Of a DNA stretch of 7,226 nucleotides, positions 5,851 to 7,226 are shown piece after piece (positions within the stretch are counted from its first letter, which is position 1; every line of letters begins with the position of its first letter). The stretch comes from Hyphomicrobiaceae bacterium UBA2767 (GTDB lineage: Bacteria; Pseudomonadota; Alphaproteobacteria; Rhizobiales; Methyloligellaceae), in contig DEIT01000005.1 of the NCBI GenBank assembly GCA_002352635.1, forward strand, positions 11,814 to 19,039, in the 5' to 3' direction. The notes below the pieces were generated by a model. It saw nothing but the letters and a program-made list of their open reading frames with translations. It was not told where the DNA came from and made no database searches. A program made the position numbers and the translations under genes.

Positions 5851-6528
5851 TTAGAACCCGCTAAAGGTCGCAAACCCGGACACAGGTTCGCGTTCAGTAA
5901 CGAGCGCGTTTTCCGGTGCGCGCTCATCGATGTGGCCGAGTGCCATACCGCACACCACTTCCTCGCTATCTGGAATATCGAGTACGTCGATGACCACACG
6001 GTGAAATTTCACCCATGCCGCTTGCGGGCAGGTGTGTAGTCCCTGTCCTCGAGCCGCAACCATGACATTCTGAATGAACATTCCGAAATCGAGCCAGCTG
6101 CCCTGCTCAAGCACCTTGTCGATTGTGAAGATGAGGCCGACGGGCGCGTCAAAGAACAAATAGTTGCGTCCATGCTGGACGTGGGTCTTTTCGCGCTCAC
6201 CCTTCTTGATGCCAAGCAGTCCATACAGATCCCAGCCTACCTTGCGGCGGCGCGTGATGTAGGGCTCGGGGATTTCCGCCGGATAGTAGGTATAGGAGTA
6301 GTTGTGCTGGTCGGCTTCTGTGTCATGGGCATGCGAGGCTGTGCGGCAGAGCTTGGCGAGGGCCTCACCGGAGAGGGCGCGCACCTTCCAGGGCTGAATG
6401 TTGGTGCCACTTGGCGCCCGGCTGGCCACAGCGAGGATATGTTCGACCGTTTCGCGTGGCACCGGCGTTGGAAGAAAGGCGCGCACCGAGCGCCGGCTGA
6501 TTATCGCTTCATCGACGGCATTTGTCAT
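5851..6528 (-). CDS. Nitroreductase family protein (FMN-dependent oxidoreductase)
   Basis: A 225-residue cytoplasmic flavoprotein. Family members use FMN and NAD(P)H to reduce nitroaromatics, quinones, enones or related compounds. SRRSVRAF (11-18) provides the arginines that bind the FMN phosphate. APSGTNIQPWKV (38-49) is the second flavin-binding motif. Residues 144-172 (SWLDFGMFIQNVMVAARGQGLHTCPQAAW) form the dimer-interface helix and following loop, and CGMALGHID (193-201) is the closing strand with its conserved glycine. The middle segment around 76-120 is the variable substrate-gating region. Length is normal. The ATG has only a weak purine stretch upstream. It lies alone on the minus strand, 110 bases past the DUF2975 ORF and divergent from the small secreted protein. 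The substrate cannot be assigned. Confidence 0.93.
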   Translation of the reverse strand: MTNAVDEAIISRRSVRAFLPTPVPRETVEHILAVASRAPSGTNIQPWKVRALSGEALAKLCRTASHAHDTEADQHNYSYTYYPAEIPEPYITRRRKVGWDLYGLLGIKKGEREKTHVQHGRNYLFFDAPVGLIFTIDKVLEQGSWLDFGMFIQNVMVAARGQGLHTCPQAAWVKFHRVVIDVLDIPDSEEVVCGMALGHIDERAPENALVTEREPVSGFATFSGF

Positions 6529-6564
6529 GGGACTTCATTTTCCAGGGATTCTGTGGCGCGGGTG

Positions 6565-6594
6565 ACTATAGCGCTCGACGTTAGGCGGCGTTAG
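6565..6594 (-). promoter_or_regulatory. Possible nitroreductase promoter with direct repeat
   Basis: On the minus strand TATAGT (6565-6570) is a fair -10 element, but no matching -35 lies 16-18 bases upstream. That place is occupied instead by two copies of CTAACG (6579-6584 and 6589-6594) spaced 10 bases apart, about one helical turn. A weak -35 overlain by same-face direct repeats would suit an activated promoter. This is a low-confidence inference. Confidence 0.3.
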
Positions 6595-6655
6595 ATTTGG
6601 TTTCCAGGGTGGGTTGTAGAGTATTGTTTGGTTAACTGCATGTGGCTTTTTCCGT

Positions 6656-6683
6656 TTGAATACAAAAACGCGATACCTATATT
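6656..6683 (+). promoter_or_regulatory. Putative promoter of the small Tyr-rich protein gene
   Basis: TTGAAT (6656-6661) and TATATT (6678-6683) are 16 bases apart and match four and five of six consensus bases. Transcription should begin near 6690, giving a short leader of about 20 bases with a good ribosome site. This agrees with translation starting at 6710 and argues against the upstream in-frame TTG at 6656. Confidence 0.5.
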
Positions 6684-6709
6684 CAGTGTGCGTATCGAGG
6701 GAGAGTGTT

Positions 6710-7039
6710 ATGAAAATCCCGTCTGCAATTGCTGGAATTATCGCCGTTGGTACGTTCGTACTGATGGCTTTTTCTGCCCCCACACCTTCTGAAGCCGGTC
6801 ATGTCTATTTCGGCTACCGTGGGCCCCATGTTGGGATCTATGTCGCGCCCCGGCCCTATTACAGACCGTATCGGCCCTATTATTATGGACCGCCGCCGGT
6901 TGTCTATCGCCCCTACCGCTATTATCGGGGACCAGTCTATGGTGGTGGTCGCTGCGCCCGCTGGGCGGCGCGGTGCACGGCGCGTTGGGGTGTTGGCAAC
7001 CCGAACTTCCGTGGATGTATGAGATATCACCGCTGCTAA
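6710..7039 (+). CDS. Small exported Tyr/Pro/Arg-rich protein with C-terminal Cys cluster
   Basis: A 109-residue protein of unknown function. Residues 1-29 make a signal peptide with hydrophobic core 5-22 and a likely cleavage after SEA29. The mature part has two sections. Residues 31-78 are low-complexity with about 14 tyrosines in PYYRPYRPYYYGPPP-type repeats. Residues 79-109 form a compact tail, with CARWAARCTARWG and GCMRYHRC containing four cysteines at 82, 89, 103 and 109, likely two disulfides. This build resembles short envelope proteins of unknown role found in Hyphomicrobiales. ATG 6710 is preceded by GAGGGA with a seven-base spacer, which decides the start. No operon partner is seen: the next gene points the opposite way. 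Export is well supported; any structural or cell-surface role is inferred. Confidence 0.85.
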   Translation: MKIPSAIAGIIAVGTFVLMAFSAPTPSEAGHVYFGYRGPHVGIYVAPRPYYRPYRPYYYGPPPVVYRPYRYYRGPVYGGGRCARWAARCTARWGVGNPNFRGCMRYHRC

Positions 7040-7067
7040 CGAAGTTTTTGGTGAGCCGGTCGTGCGT

Positions 7068-7226
7068 CTAGTTCAGACGTTCGACCTTGGCCGCCAGATC
7101 TGGCACAAGCGTGACGCGATAGGTCGCGTTTTCGCAAGTGAGAAGCCAGACGGTTTCGTTTGGCTTAGACGTCTTCGTGTCCCGTTTGGCGTCCTGCGGC
7201 TTTTCGCATTTAAACCCCTGATCACG
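7068..7226 (-). CDS. C-terminal end of an unidentified gene (partial, off right edge)
   Basis: The last 52 codons of a minus-strand gene whose start lies beyond the right edge. The frame is open from the window edge to a TAG at 7068-7070. The end reads ETVWLLTCENATY, then RVTLVPDLAAKVERLN, a pattern of alternating strand residues that looks like real coding sequence. A polar, Lys/Asp-rich stretch precedes it. Two cysteines are visible, in FKCEK and LTCEN, and could form a disulfide if the protein is exported, though no signal peptide can be seen because the start is missing. I do not recognise the family with confidence; it reminds me of short uncharacterised proteins from Hyphomicrobiales. 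It converges on the small Tyr-rich protein gene with 28 bases between the stops. Confidence 0.6.
   Translation of the reverse strand, partial: RDQGFKCEKPQDAKRDTKTSKPNETVWLLTCENATYRVTLVPDLAAKVERLN

Noticed and set aside
6172..6594. Plus-strand open frame of 140 codons opposite the nitroreductase.
   Set aside because: Antisense to a complete nitroreductase with all its motifs, with no supporting start signal.
6683..7030. Minus-strand open frame of 115 codons opposite the small Tyr-rich protein.
   Set aside because: The plus-strand reading has a promoter, ribosome site, signal peptide and Cys pattern; the minus frame has none of these.

Overview
The window looks like chromosomal DNA from a moderately GC-rich alphaproteobacterium, probably Hyphomicrobiales-like. 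Three things point there: carA transcribed divergently from a GatB/YqeY-domain gene, protein sequences of alphaproteobacterial character, and a small secreted Tyr/Pro/Arg-rich protein with a C-terminal cysteine cluster of a kind I associate with that group. The taxonomic call is inferred from recalled family resemblance and not from a search.

Left part (1-1821): a divergent stress or detoxification-type locus. On the minus strand a VOC (glyoxalase/PhnB-like) gene is followed by a glutathione S-transferase gene that runs off the left edge. On the plus strand lies a TetR-family regulator. The 189-bp region between VOC and TetR holds a perfect 10-2-10 inverted repeat that covers the likely -35 element of the VOC promoter. 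The simple reading is a TetR repressor controlling itself and a VOC-GST operon.

Middle (1878-4927): a minus-strand ChaN-like protein with a signal peptide lies downstream of carA, the glutaminase subunit of carbamoyl-phosphate synthase. carA diverges from a plus-strand GatB/YqeY-domain gene that ends in a good intrinsic terminator.

Right part (4956-7226): a minus-strand two-gene unit encodes a four-helix DUF2975-type membrane protein and a 72-residue YozG-like HTH regulator. It has a strong sigma-70-like promoter carrying operator-like palindromes. Next come a minus-strand nitroreductase and, divergently, a small exported Tyr-rich protein. The last 159 bases hold the C-terminal end of another minus-strand gene of unknown function.

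I see no tRNA, rRNA, CRISPR array, insertion sequence, phage gene or attachment site, and no clear sign of an undescribed multi-gene system. The most useful leads are the two operator-bearing regulatory modules, the small Cys-cluster protein and the unidentified gene end at the right edge.
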